The translations under genes were made by a program, and so were the position numbers. Below the pieces are notes generated by a model that was not told the DNA's origin, searched no databases, and worked only from the letters and a program-made list of their open reading frames with translations. This document shows positions 1-8,645 of a DNA stretch of 64,000 nucleotides, one piece after another. Numbering within the stretch: the stretch's first letter is position 1; every line of letters starts with the position of its first letter. The stretch spans positions 1-64,000 of the forward strand of contig NZ_FQZV01000007.1 in NCBI RefSeq assembly GCF_900142145.1, given 5' to 3'. Origin of the DNA: Geosporobacter subterraneus DSM 17957 (GTDB lineage: Bacteria; Bacillota; Clostridia; Peptostreptococcales; Thermotaleaceae).

Positions 1-605
1 AATTCTAATCCCTTTGCTGCTCCCGGCAGTGTAATTGCTCTTAGTAATGCGATGAGTAATAATGCAAATAGGGTAGGGATCATGACTTTGCTTGCTTTTT
101 CTATCCCGTTTGTAACTCCTTTATAAATGATAATTCCAGCGATACCCATTGAGATAAAATGAAAGAATATGGTCTGTGACGGTGTTGTAGTGAAGGTGTT
201 CCAAATCGCCTGGGTTGCTTCTGTTCCCATTCCCGGCTGGAAGGCACCAGACAACGCTAATGTAAAGTACTTCACACACCAGCCCATAATTACGGAGTAG
301 TAGAACATAATCAATAAGCAGACTGCTGCGATCCAGGTACCCATCCAGGTATATTTCTTACCCATGTAGTCTCTGAATGCACCGATGGTACCCAATCCTG
401 TACGGCGCCCCATTACCATCTCGCCCATCAGAAGTGGCAGTACCCAAACAAATAGGGCAATCGTCCATGCGATGATAAAGGGTCCTCCTCCATTGGCTGC
501 AGCTACCCTCGGGAATCTCCAAACATTCCCCGTACCGATTGCCATACCGATAGAAGCTGCAATAAAGCCCCATCGGCTTCCCCATTGCTCTTTTTGTTGA
601 CTCAT
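1..605 (-). CDS. Sodium:neurotransmitter symporter (SNF family), N-terminal part
   Basis: Amino-acid or amine/Na+ symporter of the cytoplasmic membrane. The reading frame starts at ATG 603-605, with a GGAGGG ribosome site at 611-616, and runs off the window at base 1 after about 201 codons, so the C-terminal half is missing. Early residues contain GMAIGTGNVWRFPRVAA, the hallmark first helix of the SNF/LeuT fold, where Na+ and substrate bind (family knowledge). Several hydrophobic helices follow. The gene lies directly downstream of a sigma-54 activator gene on the same strand and has its own -24/-12 promoter, so it is probably that activator's target. Substrate cannot be read from sequence; bacterial homologues carry tyrosine, tryptophan or other neutral amino acids. 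Confidence 0.9.
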   Translation of the reverse strand, partial: MSQQKEQWGSRWGFIAASIGMAIGTGNVWRFPRVAAANGGGPFIIAWTIALFVWVLPLLMGEMVMGRRTGLGTIGAFRDYMGKKYTWMGTWIAAVCLLIMFYYSVIMGWCVKYFTLALSGAFQPGMGTEATQAIWNTFTTTPSQTIFFHFISMGIAGIIIYKGVTNGIEKASKVMIPTLFALLLIALLRAITLPGAAKGLE

Positions 606-948
606 AAAAACCCTCCTTCGATTGATTTTTTTTAGCCCTCTACCCTCCTCATATCAATTTTTCGACCATTGCAGGAAATAGACAACGCACAAATCACAAT
701 ATTGATACTTAACGCAAATCCTGTGCCAAAACCTGTTATAAACCACTTTATTTCTCAATCTCTAGATTGTAATAATTTCATTCATTCTAATGAATCTATA
801 TGAGGAATATAATTATTAAATGTGTCAGTTTTTCGTCGCTTTCTAAGCCCCTTTGGTTTAAAATTTTCTGAACTATGTAGTGCCATCATGTATTTTCTTC
901 ATTTTTTTCAAAAAAAAACAAAAGTGTCCAATAATTGACACGTGTCAA
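606..948. other. Intergenic region between the sigma-54 activator and the symporter
   Basis: A 343-base, AT-rich gap with no open reading frame that looks coding. It holds the ribosome site of the symporter, a sigma-54 promoter (713-728) and most of a 44-bp palindrome at its upstream end. The stretch from about 730 to 915 shows no other clear element; a bend-prone AT-rich spacer is typical between an enhancer and a sigma-54 promoter. Confidence 0.6.
713..728 (-). promoter_or_regulatory. Sigma-54 (-24/-12) promoter of the symporter
   Basis: Read on the minus strand this is TGGCACAGGATTTGCG. The GG of the -24 element and the GC of the -12 element are exactly 12 bases apart, and both blocks match the RpoN consensus TGGCAC-N5-TTGC. 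Transcription would start near 702, leaving a leader of roughly 97 bases before the ATG at 605. A sigma-54 activator with an intact GAFTGA loop is encoded immediately upstream. Confidence 0.8.
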
Positions 949-963
949 TTATTGGACACTTTT
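920..963. repeat. 44-bp perfect palindrome: terminator and/or activator-binding site
   Basis: All 22 base pairs around the centre 941/942 match, with no spacer. Each half is itself an imperfect dyad TGTC-N8-GACA (925-940 and 943-958), so two dimer-sized sites lie 18 bases apart. The palindrome covers the stop codon of the sigma-54 activator (949-951). On the minus strand it is followed by a T-rich run (911-919), so it can act as an intrinsic terminator. It is also 230-250 bases upstream of the sigma-54 start point, a usual distance for an enhancer. The two roles are not exclusive. Confidence 0.7.
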
Positions 964-2721
964 ATCCATACTATACAACTTTAATTTATAATAAAGGGTA
1001 CTTCTTGGGATATTAAGCAGTTTGGCCGCTTTTGCCTTATTTCCTTTGGCATCTGCCATAGCCTTTTTTATCAGGTCTGCTTCAGACCGCTTCATCGTTT
1101 CCTCTAGATTCATTTGCGTTTTGTTTACTGTTTTTTCTTCCGTAATGCTATCCAGAATATATTGAGGAATCAGGTCCACGTTTAGAATCCCCTTTTGACT
1201 GACTACAACCATATACTCTACTGTGTTTTTTAATTCCCTTATATTCCCTTTCCAACTATACTTCAGCATGATATTAAATACATCTTTTTCCACGTGAGAG
1301 ATGGAAATCTTATTCTTTCTGCAAACTTCTTTTAAGAAGTGGTTAAATAATAGGATAATATCTTCTTTTCTTTCCCTCAGCGGCGGAAGTTCAATCTCCA
1401 CCACATTCAGCCGGTAGTAAAGGTCTTCACGAAAACATCCTTTTTGTACCAGTTCTTTGAGATTTCTGTTCGTCGCTGAAATAATACGAATATCCACATC
1501 GATAGGTTTGCTGGAACCTACACGAACCACCTTTTTTTCTTGAAGTACCCGCAATAATTTTGCCTGTGCTTCAATAGGAAGATCTCCAATTTCATCAAGG
1601 AATAGAGTACCGTTATTGGCCAGTTCAACCAAACCTGGTTTTCCACCCTTTAAAGCTCCTGTAAATGCTCCTCCTACATAACCGAAAAATTCACTTTCAA
1701 ATAAAGCATAGGGAATTGCACTGCAGTTTACCGGTACAAAGAGTCCGGTTCTTCCGCTGTTTTCATGTATGGCAATAGAGAGTACTTCTTTTCCGGTGCC
1801 GCTTTCTCCAGTTATTAGTACACTGGTATCCGTGTGAGATACATGCTTTGCCAACTGGATTTTCTCCTGCATTTTAGGATTTCTGCCTTGAATGTGCCCA
1901 AGTGAAAAAACTCCTGTAGTAATTTTTTTCACTTCTTCCCGGAGAAGATTAATCTCTGAATTGGCGTTTTCCAGCTTTAAAGATAAATTCGTATATTCCG
2001 TCACATCTCTTTCTGTGGCCACAACCCCTAAGAATTCTCCGTCAATGAAGACTGGCAGCGCACTAATAATAACATAATAGTTAGGCTTAGGAGAATGATA
2101 GACATTCTCTATAGGCTTTTTTTCTTTTAATACAGAAAGTGTTAATGCGTTTGGAAAAAAATCTTCCAATTTCTGATAAAGCAAATCCTCAGATTTCATA
2201 TCATATAGTTTTTCAGCGTTCTTATTCCATACAAGTATATAACCCTGTGCATCGGTTACAGTTACTGCTTCATGCATATGATGAATGATTTGTTTGTATT
2301 GCCGATTAATGGATTCTAGCTTCATATAATAATTGTCTCTTAAGTTATCACTGCGGATAATGCCCACAATTTTTCCCTCTTCTGTGACTGGTAGTCTTCC
2401 AATGCGATTTTCTATAAGCATTTCTCTAGCGCGGCTGACCAGTTCATCAATGTCTATGCTCAAGACACTTTCCTGCAAAAAATCTCCTACAGGCCGTTCT
2501 AATGGTATATTTTCTTTTTTTATTCTTGATATATCCGTTAACGTCAAAATACCTTTTAAACTTCCTTTTTCAGAGAAGTTATCCATGACAAGTACTTCTG
2601 GAACATTTTCATAGAGCATTTTTTCAATAGCCTCTGAAATATGGGTATGGGGATGAACTTTTAAGATATTCGTAGATAATATTTCCCGTATTCGATAGTG
2701 CAGCAAATTATTTTCCAGCAT
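949..2721 (-). CDS. Sigma-54-dependent activator with CBS, PAS, AAA+ and Fis domains
   Basis: 590-aa enhancer-binding protein that opens RpoN promoters by ATP hydrolysis. Two CBS repeats occupy roughly residues 12-130 and a PAS domain about 140-245. The AAA+ domain runs about 275-505, with Walker A GESGTGKE (305-312), the sigma-54 contact loop GAFTGA (351-356) and Walker [12 protein letters not shown] (371-381). A Fis-type helix-turn-helix ends the protein (about 550-585). This order matches PrdR-type activators of amino-acid fermentation genes in Clostridia; the CBS pair could bind a nucleotide and the PAS a small ligand, but neither ligand is shown. There is no receiver domain, so it senses directly. 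ATG start with a GGGGAGTGG ribosome site. Likely target: the downstream symporter. Confidence 0.93.
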   Translation of the reverse strand: MLENNLLHYRIREILSTNILKVHPHTHISEAIEKMLYENVPEVLVMDNFSEKGSLKGILTLTDISRIKKENIPLERPVGDFLQESVLSIDIDELVSRAREMLIENRIGRLPVTEEGKIVGIIRSDNLRDNYYMKLESINRQYKQIIHHMHEAVTVTDAQGYILVWNKNAEKLYDMKSEDLLYQKLEDFFPNALTLSVLKEKKPIENVYHSPKPNYYVIISALPVFIDGEFLGVVATERDVTEYTNLSLKLENANSEINLLREEVKKITTGVFSLGHIQGRNPKMQEKIQLAKHVSHTDTSVLITGESGTGKEVLSIAIHENSGRTGLFVPVNCSAIPYALFESEFFGYVGGAFTGALKGGKPGLVELANNGTLFLDEIGDLPIEAQAKLLRVLQEKKVVRVGSSKPIDVDIRIISATNRNLKELVQKGCFREDLYYRLNVVEIELPPLRERKEDIILLFNHFLKEVCRKNKISISHVEKDVFNIMLKYSWKGNIRELKNTVEYMVVVSQKGILNVDLIPQYILDSITEEKTVNKTQMNLEETMKRSEADLIKKAMADAKGNKAKAAKLLNIPRSTLYYKLKLYSMDKSVQ

Positions 2722-2828
2722 CCTAATCCACTCCCCTCGATAGCTTCATGGTCCTCAAAAATTAATTATAAGTATTCCTTATATTCTACAAATATGAATG
2801 GAATCCTCTATTCTCACTTCTTTAATTA

Positions 2829-2863
2829 AAAGAAACCAACTAGCATCACTAGTTGGTTTCTTT
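2829..2863 (-). terminator. Intrinsic terminator after asnS
   Basis: A 14-bp perfect stem (2829-2842 with 2850-2863) with a 7-base loop starts 4 bases beyond the asnS stop codon. The T-run after the stem is short and AT-mixed, so strength is moderate. Confidence 0.65.
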
Positions 2864-2866
2864 GAT

Positions 2867-4162
2867 TTAAGGATATACACGATTTAAGGTTCTTGCAAAG
2901 GGTATTGTTTGCCGAATATGATCTATTCCGCACAGCCATGCCACGGTTCTCTCCAATCCTAATCCGTAGCCTGAATGAGGAACGCTGCCATATCTTCTTA
3001 AATCGATGTACCATTCGTAAATTTCTTTTGGCAGTTTTTCTTCTTCTAGCTTATGCAGTATGAGGTCAAGATCATGGATACGCTGACTGCCTCCAATAAT
3101 CTCTCCATAGCCTTCTGGAGCAATCAGGTCTGCCCCTAGAATCACTTCTGGATTATCCGGGTCAGGCTGCATATAGAAGGCTTTCATTTTTGTTGGGAAA
3201 TGGGTAATAAATACAGGTTTTTCATATTGTTCTGCTATAAATGTCTCATGTGGTGCACCAAAATCATCGCCCCATTCAAATTGAAAACCATTGTCTTGCA
3301 GTAATTTAACTGCATCGGTATATGTAATCCTTGGGAAGGGTGCCTTAACCTTTTCTAAGCTTTCAGTATTTCTTTCTAAGGTTTTCAGTTCCATTTTTCG
3401 ATTTTCTAGAACTCTTTGTACGATATACTCTACCATGTCTTCTTGTATTTTTAAATTTCCTTCAAAATCTACATAGGCCATTTCAGGTTCTACCATCCAG
3501 AACTCATTCAAGTGTTTTCTTGTTTTAGATTTTTCAGCCCGGAAGGTTGGTCCAAAGCTATATACTTTTCCGAAGGCCATAGCTGCAGCTTCCGCATAAA
3601 GTTGTCCAGTCTGGGAAAGATAAGCATTCTGACCAAAATAATCAATTTCAAACAACTCTGTAGTTCCCTCACAGGAAGCTGGAGTGATAATCGGAGGTTC
3701 TACCAATACAAAATCTCTCTCGTGGAAGAAATCTCTTATCGCTCTATTGATTTCGTCCCTTATTCTTAATACTGCATGCTGTTTAGGCGTACGAATCCAT
3801 AAATGACGATGATCCATTAGAAAATCTGTCCCATGCTCTTTTAATGAGATCGGATACTCTTGTGCGATTGCAACAACTTCAACATCTTTTACAGTTAGTT
3901 CAAATCCTGAAGGAGCACGGTCATCTGCCCGAACACATCCCGTTACCACGATAGAAGATTCCTGGGTAATGGTTTTACATCTTTCGAAAATCTCTGGGTC
4001 TACATCATTTTTTACAACAACACCCTGGATAAACCCAGAACCATCACGAATTTGCAGGAATTGTATTTTTCCACTGGAACGCTTGTTGAACAACCAACCT
4101 TTAATCGTAACATCTTGATCAACATATTTGCTAATTCTTTCAATTGTAGTAACAACTGCCAT
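2867..4162 (-). CDS. asnS: Asparaginyl-tRNA synthetase
   Basis: Class IIb synthetase that charges tRNA-Asn with asparagine, 431 aa. An N-terminal OB-fold anticodon-binding domain covers about residues 1-100. The catalytic core follows, with motif 2 around [20 protein letters not shown] and motif 3 around [15 protein letters not shown] near the C-terminus. The active-site sequences and length fit AsnS rather than AspS. GGAGGTG precedes the ATG. It lies 26 bases downstream of purB, so the two are probably cotranscribed; this gap is too short for a T-box leader. A terminator follows directly. Confidence 0.95.
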   Translation of the reverse strand: MAVVTTIERISKYVDQDVTIKGWLFNKRSSGKIQFLQIRDGSGFIQGVVVKNDVDPEIFERCKTITQESSIVVTGCVRADDRAPSGFELTVKDVEVVAIAQEYPISLKEHGTDFLMDHRHLWIRTPKQHAVLRIRDEINRAIRDFFHERDFVLVEPPIITPASCEGTTELFEIDYFGQNAYLSQTGQLYAEAAAMAFGKVYSFGPTFRAEKSKTRKHLNEFWMVEPEMAYVDFEGNLKIQEDMVEYIVQRVLENRKMELKTLERNTESLEKVKAPFPRITYTDAVKLLQDNGFQFEWGDDFGAPHETFIAEQYEKPVFITHFPTKMKAFYMQPDPDNPEVILGADLIAPEGYGEIIGGSQRIHDLDLILHKLEEEKLPKEIYEWYIDLRRYGSVPHSGYGLGLERTVAWLCGIDHIRQTIPFARTLNRVYP

Positions 4163-4188
4163 ACACGCACCTCCAAATTATTCATATT

Positions 4189-5619
4189 TTAAACTTTTAA
4201 ATCTACCTGAATTCCTAGTTTATCCTTATGATTTTCTAAAATTGGCTCAATATAATTTTGTATAAATTCATCCACCTGTTCTGGCGCTCTACCGACAAAT
4301 AACTCAGGGGATAAGAGCTGGTGCATATCCTCTGCAGTTAGCTGGAACATATCATCATCAATGATTCTCTGGAATAAATCGTTTTCTTTCCCTTCCATCT
4401 TCACCTGTCTGGCAGCCTCCATAGAATGAATGCGTATTTGTTCATGAAGTTCCTGGCGATCACCGCCCTTTTTAACGGCTTCCATGAGTATGTTTTCAGT
4501 AGCCATAAAAGGTAACTCATTCATGACATGCTGACGAATTACTTTTTCGTAGACCACCAGTCCGTCCGTGATATTCATAGAAATTTCTAAAATTGCATCT
4601 ACAGCCATGAAAGCTTCCGGAATGCTGATTCTCCTGATTGCAGAATCATCAAGGGTTCTCTCAAACCATTGGGTTGATGTGGTCATAGCCATATTCATCG
4701 TCCCCGACATAACATATCTGGCAAGAGAAGCAGCTCTTTCACTACGCATTGGATTTCGCTTATAGGCCATAGCAGAAGATCCTATCTGTGTAGATTCGAA
4801 TGGTTCTTCAACTTCCTTTAAGTGCTGAAGCAAACGTATATCATTGGTCATTTTATGTATGGTCTGAGCGATGCCGCTTAATACAGAGAGTACTTTATAG
4901 TCCAGTTTGCGGCTGTATGTTTGTCCAGTCACCGGGAATGTTTTCTCAAAGCCCACTTTTTTTGCAACCAGTGCATCTAAGGCTTTTACCTTCTCATGGT
5001 CTCCATCAAATAGGCTTAGAAAGCTTGCCTGGGTTCCTGTTGTTCCTTTAACACCTCTTAGCATGATGCTGGATAATAATACTTCTACATCTTCATAATC
5101 CATCAAAAAATCCATCAGCCAGAGGGTCGCTCTCTTTCCTACCGTAGTAAGCTGGGCTGGCTGAAAGTGGGTGAATCCTAAAGTAGGAATATCCCGATAT
5201 TTGCGGGCAAACTTTGAAAGCTTGTCCATACAGTTAACTATTTTAGTCTGAATCAGCTGTAATCCTCTATGCATAACAATGATATCTGTATTGTCCCCTA
5301 CATAGGCGCTGGTAGCACCCAAGTGTATAATAGGCTTTGCCTTTGGACATTGAACACCATAAGCATAAACATGGGACATTACATCATGTCTCGTTTCCCT
5401 TTCCCTTTCTCTGGCAACTTCGTAGTTAATTTGATCCCTATACTTTTTCAGCTCCTCTATCTGTTCATCGGTAATATCTAATCCAAGTTCTTTTTGTGCT
5501 TCTGCTAAAGCGATCCACAGCTGTCTCCAGGTTGTAAACTTTGTATCTGATGAAAACAGTTGTGCCATTTCTTTACTAGCATATCTTGTGATGAGCGGAT
5601 TTTCATAAATTTGAGTCAA
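4189..5619 (-). CDS. purB: Adenylosuccinate lyase
   Basis: Fumarase/aspartase-superfamily enzyme of purine synthesis. It removes fumarate from SAICAR and from adenylosuccinate. The superfamily signature SSAMAYKRNPMRSER is present at about residue 285, and TSAYVGDN near residue 107 is the other conserved active-site block. The protein is 476 aa, the longer form found in many Clostridia. The start is TTG at 5617-5619, backed by AAAGGAG eight bases upstream; no ATG with a ribosome site is nearby. It sits upstream of asnS, away from any purine operon in this window. Confidence 0.94.
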   Translation of the reverse strand: MTQIYENPLITRYASKEMAQLFSSDTKFTTWRQLWIALAEAQKELGLDITDEQIEELKKYRDQINYEVARERERETRHDVMSHVYAYGVQCPKAKPIIHLGATSAYVGDNTDIIVMHRGLQLIQTKIVNCMDKLSKFARKYRDIPTLGFTHFQPAQLTTVGKRATLWLMDFLMDYEDVEVLLSSIMLRGVKGTTGTQASFLSLFDGDHEKVKALDALVAKKVGFEKTFPVTGQTYSRKLDYKVLSVLSGIAQTIHKMTNDIRLLQHLKEVEEPFESTQIGSSAMAYKRNPMRSERAASLARYVMSGTMNMAMTTSTQWFERTLDDSAIRRISIPEAFMAVDAILEISMNITDGLVVYEKVIRQHVMNELPFMATENILMEAVKKGGDRQELHEQIRIHSMEAARQVKMEGKENDLFQRIIDDDMFQLTAEDMHQLLSPELFVGRAPEQVDEFIQNYIEPILENHKDKLGIQVDLKV

Positions 5620-5729
5620 GGACTTCGCTCCTTTCTAAGGCATATATATTAGTATTATACAATAGTTGGTTAAAAATAACAAACAAAAACCACGATTTAA
5701 ACTAAAGGTCAAAGTTTTTTAGATCAAAG

Positions 5730-5759
5730 AAAAAGATACGGATTGCTCCATATCTTTTT
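5730..5759 (-). terminator. Intrinsic terminator after the aminotransferase gene
   Basis: A 12-bp stem (5730-5741 with 5748-5759, one G-U pair) and a 6-base loop lie just past the aminotransferase stop at 5764. The AAAAA/TTTTT arm supplies the uridine run. Confidence 0.75.
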
Positions 5760-5763
5760 GCGA

Positions 5764-6951
5764 TTATTTTAAAGCTTCCTCAATTCGGCTTAGACCCTCT
5801 TTAATGTTTTCTAAAGAAGTAGCATAGGATAGGCGAACATAATTATCTGTTCCGAAGCCAGATCCGGGAACTACCGCTACCTTTGCGTTATCTAGTAGAT
5901 ACTCTGCAAAATCCATAGAACTGTTAATGACCTTTCCGCCTAGGGTCCTACCCATAATTTTAGAAATATTTACCATAACATAGAATGCTCCTTCAGGCTT
6001 TCTACAGGACAGCCCTTCAATTGCATTAATTTTTTCCACCATATAGTTTCTTCTTTCAACAAAAGCCTTTACCATTTGATGAATAGGTTCTTGATCTCCT
6101 TTTAGGGCTTCTATACTGGCATACTGGGCAACTGTATTAGGATTGGATGTTGCGTGACTCTGAATATTCGTCATAATATTAGCAATTTCCTTATTAGATG
6201 CCGTGTAACCGATCCTCCAACCAGTCATAGCATAGGCTTTAGACATACCGTTTACCACAATTGTCAGATTCTTAATTTCTTCGCTAAAGGACGCTATGCT
6301 AACATGGTGTCCATCATAGGTAAGCTTTTCATAGATTTCATCGGAAATTACATAAATTCCGTACTTTACCGCTATATCGGCAATGCTCTTTAGCTCTGCT
6401 TCTGTATACACTGTCCCTGTAGGATTATTAGGGCTGTTTAAGATAATTGCCTTTGTTTTTTCTGTAATTGCCTTTTCCAAGCTTGCTTTATCATACTTAA
6501 AACCATTTTCCTCTGGGGTCTCCACATAAACCGGAACAGCATCAGCAAGCTTAACCAGTTCCGGATAACTCACCCAGTATGGAACAGGTACGATTACCTC
6601 ATCTCCCGGATTACAGAGGGCCAAAAGAACGTTGTGTAATGAATGCTTTGCACCATTGGAAACCACAATATTTTCTGGTTTATAGTCTAGATGATTGTCT
6701 TCCCTTAGCTTATCACAAATGGCTTGTCTTAATTCAGGCATCCCAGAAGAAGCCGTATAGCCATTAGAACCCTTCTCAATCGCTGCAATAGCAGCATCGC
6801 GAATATGTTTAGGTGTGTTGAAATCTGGCTCACCTGCGCCAAAGCTCACCACATCTATCCCCTCTGCCTTCATTTTTTTTGCCTTTGCTGTGATTGCCAG
6901 TGTGACAGAATCAGTAATCTTTCTGTTTTTAATAGACAGTTCTTTACTCAT
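5764..6951 (-). CDS. Aspartate aminotransferase (class I, PLP-dependent)
   Basis: Cytosolic transaminase of 395 aa, probably converting aspartate and 2-oxoglutarate to oxaloacetate and glutamate. Class I landmarks are NSPNNPTGTVY, the pyridoxal-phosphate aspartate in VISDEIYEKL, and the Schiff-base lysine in GMSKAYAMTGWRIGY. The start is set at ATG 6949-6951 because AGGAGGC (6959-6965) is seven bases away; the upstream in-frame TTG at 6957 would overlap that site. The gene stands alone between a PHP-domain gene and purB. Exact substrate range (aspartate, aromatic or other) cannot be settled from sequence. Confidence 0.9.
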   Translation of the reverse strand: MSKELSIKNRKITDSVTLAITAKAKKMKAEGIDVVSFGAGEPDFNTPKHIRDAAIAAIEKGSNGYTASSGMPELRQAICDKLREDNHLDYKPENIVVSNGAKHSLHNVLLALCNPGDEVIVPVPYWVSYPELVKLADAVPVYVETPEENGFKYDKASLEKAITEKTKAIILNSPNNPTGTVYTEAELKSIADIAVKYGIYVISDEIYEKLTYDGHHVSIASFSEEIKNLTIVVNGMSKAYAMTGWRIGYTASNKEIANIMTNIQSHATSNPNTVAQYASIEALKGDQEPIHQMVKAFVERRNYMVEKINAIEGLSCRKPEGAFYVMVNISKIMGRTLGGKVINSSMDFAEYLLDNAKVAVVPGSGFGTDNYVRLSYATSLENIKEGLSRIEEALK

Positions 6952-7044
6952 TTTCAAAGCCTCCTGTATCTTAAATAATCATCCTTTACATTATTCTATA
7001 GTTATACTATAATTCCTTCAAAAATAATATGTTTTTTCCATTCC

Positions 7045-7848
7045 TTATCTATCCTTAAAGGGATTTGAAACAGAAATACTGCCAATGGCCGGAATTCCAT
7101 GCATAAATGCATCATGATAATCGGAGCCTCCTGTAATAAATAACCGTAACTTTTCAGCAAGCTTTAAATAGATTTTGTTATCGGCAGATGTATGCTTTGT
7201 ATGGTATACTTCGATTCCTCTTATCCCCAAATTCAATATATCCATAATATTAATATTTTTCTTTAACAACCCTGGATGTGCTAATACTGGTATCCCGCCG
7301 GCTCTCTCGATGATATCAATTGCCTCATTGGGAGGAAGCTTAAATCGCTCAATAAAGGCAGGCTTCCCTTTGCCCAACAATTTTTCAAAAGCTTCCTGCA
7401 TCGTACTCACATAACCTTTATTAGCTAGAGCTCTTGCTATATGCGGCCTTCCTATAACACCGCCCTCTGTATAAACCAGTACTTCTTCTATTGAAATGTC
7501 ATAGTTTAACTGCTTAAGCCGTTGGATTATTTTTTTTCCCCGATTCAACCGTTCATCTCTTATTGTTTTTGTCAACTCAACTAATTCACTATGATAATAA
7601 TCAATATGGTATCCCAGGATATGAACTTCTTCTGTGTAATATATCGTGCTTAATTCGATACCAGGTATAACTTGGAAATTATCATAACCTGCGGCAGTTA
7701 GACAGGCTTCCTCAATCCCGTTCACGGTATCATGGTCTGTAATGGCAACTCCTGCCAATCCATTGCGAAAAGCCCACTCAACAACCTCTTTAGGACTCAA
7801 TATACCATCGGAGGCTTTGGTATGGACATGCATATCAATTTTACCCAT
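7045..7848 (-). CDS. PHP-domain metal-dependent phosphoesterase
   Basis: 267-aa protein of the stand-alone PHP family (TrpH/YciV-like). Metal ligands are visible in MHVHTKASDG near the N-terminus, AITDHDTVNG at about residue 40, and GGSDYHD near the C-terminus; VLAHPG supplies another conserved histidine. Characterised relatives hydrolyse 3',5'-bisphosphonucleotides or short RNA 5' ends, so a nucleotide clean-up role is likely but unproven. Start chosen at ATG 7846-7848 with GGGAG seven bases upstream; an in-frame ATG at 7866 has no ribosome site. Neighbours are spoVS upstream and the aminotransferase downstream. Confidence 0.85.
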   Translation of the reverse strand: MGKIDMHVHTKASDGILSPKEVVEWAFRNGLAGVAITDHDTVNGIEEACLTAAGYDNFQVIPGIELSTIYYTEEVHILGYHIDYYHSELVELTKTIRDERLNRGKKIIQRLKQLNYDISIEEVLVYTEGGVIGRPHIARALANKGYVSTMQEAFEKLLGKGKPAFIERFKLPPNEAIDIIERAGGIPVLAHPGLLKKNINIMDILNLGIRGIEVYHTKHTSADNKIYLKLAEKLRLFITGGSDYHDAFMHGIPAIGSISVSNPFKDR

Positions 7849-8020
7849 AGGGTGTCTCCCTTTCATAGATCTACAATTATCTTTTCTTTATTATCAAGTT
7901 ATATTTCCCCATTTTTTTATCTTTTCATCCACTGACAATTTAAGTCATCAAACAAAATTTATATTTATAATAAACTCTTACATAAACTCTTACGTAATTA
8001 TTTATATTCTATTAGACGAT

Positions 8021-8047
8021 AAAAAAACCTGCACTGGCAGGTTTTTT
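8021..8047 (-). terminator. Intrinsic terminator after spoVS
   Basis: An 11-bp stem (8022-8032 with 8037-8047) with loop ACTG is followed on the minus strand by a run of seven T. It lies 12 bases beyond the spoVS stop. Confidence 0.9.
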
Positions 8048-8059
8048 GTTCGTCGTATA

Positions 8060-8320
8060 CTATCTTGGTTCAACAATTAATTTAATTGCTGTTCTTTCTT
8101 CACCATCAATTTGAATATCAGTAAAAGCAGGGATACAAATTAAATCAACACCACTAGGAGCAACGAACCCTCTTGCAATCGCTACTGCCTTAACTGCTTG
8201 ATTTAGGGCGCCTGCACCAATTGCTTGAATTTCGGCACCCCCGCGTTCTCTTAAAACGCCAGCTAATGCTCCTGCAACAGAATTTGGATTTGATTTTGCT
8301 GATACCTTTAATACTTCCAT
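8060..8320 (-). CDS. spoVS: Stage V sporulation protein S
   Basis: Small SpoVS/Alba-like protein of 86 aa, the usual family length. In Bacillus it acts after engulfment and is needed for coat assembly and core dehydration. The sequence starts MEVLKVSAKSNPNSVAGALA and keeps the conserved GGAEIQAIGAGALNQAVKA block. Start at ATG 8318-8320 with AAGGGGGC upstream; a longer frame lacks a ribosome site. Own terminator downstream. The gene follows rny as in Bacillus, but the intervening ymdB is absent. Its presence supports an endospore-forming host. Confidence 0.95.
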   Translation of the reverse strand: MEVLKVSAKSNPNSVAGALAGVLRERGGAEIQAIGAGALNQAVKAVAIARGFVAPSGVDLICIPAFTDIQIDGEERTAIKLIVEPR

Positions 8321-8463
8321 GAATAAAGCCCCCTTTAATATTAGAATCACAATACAAAAACTAGTAATATATTCTTCGATTAGTATATTCTACATTTTTA
8401 TTGGAAATCCTTTTTTTCTAACAGAGAAATAAGAAAATTTCAACAAATTTAAAATATAGTAAA

Positions 8464-8565
8464 AAAGCATCTTCGATGCTTTCGCTAGGAAACCCTAGGT
8501 TTCCTTCGACGGCTGCTCTGCAGCCTGAGCACCTTCCTGAAGGCGGGCAGGGGATTTCATCCCCT
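8464..8565 (-). repeat. Array of short hairpins with tiny loops between rny and spoVS
   Basis: Five consecutive stem-loops: 8464-8482 (8 bp, loop TTC), 8487-8505 (8 bp, loop CTA), 8511-8525 (6 bp, loop TCT), 8532-8543 (4-5 bp, loop 2-4 bases) and 8549-8565 (7 bp, loop TTC). They are separated by only 4-6 bases. The first is followed on the minus strand by six T and could terminate transcription. A 78-codon open frame crosses the array, but the stems explain its sequence better than a protein does. The block is more GC-rich than its surroundings. It may be a short mobile repeat, a structured 3' untranslated region of rny or a small RNA. Confidence 0.6.
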
Positions 8566-8573
8566 ACAACCCC

Positions 8574-8622
8574 TTTTTTATATAAGATAGGAAAGCAGAA
8601 CTTTCCTATCTTATATAAAAAA
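8574..8622. terminator. 22-bp perfect inverted repeat between rny and the hairpin array
   Basis: Arms 8574-8595 and 8601-8622 are exact reverse complements with a 5-base loop (CAGAA). Both ends are runs of T/A, so it could work as a bidirectional terminator. It overlaps the outer arm of the rny terminator by four bases, so the two stems compete. Confidence 0.7.
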
Positions 8623-8645
8623 GAGCACTTTTGAAGTGCTCTTTT
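8619..8645 (-). terminator. Intrinsic terminator of rny
   Basis: A 12-bp perfect stem (8619-8630 with 8634-8645) with a 3-base loop overlaps the rny stop codon (8644-8646) and is followed by T-rich sequence on the minus strand. Confidence 0.8.

Noticed and set aside
4163-4188. T-box leader for asnS
   Set aside because: Only 26 bases separate purB and asnS, and no T-box sequence or terminator pair can fit.
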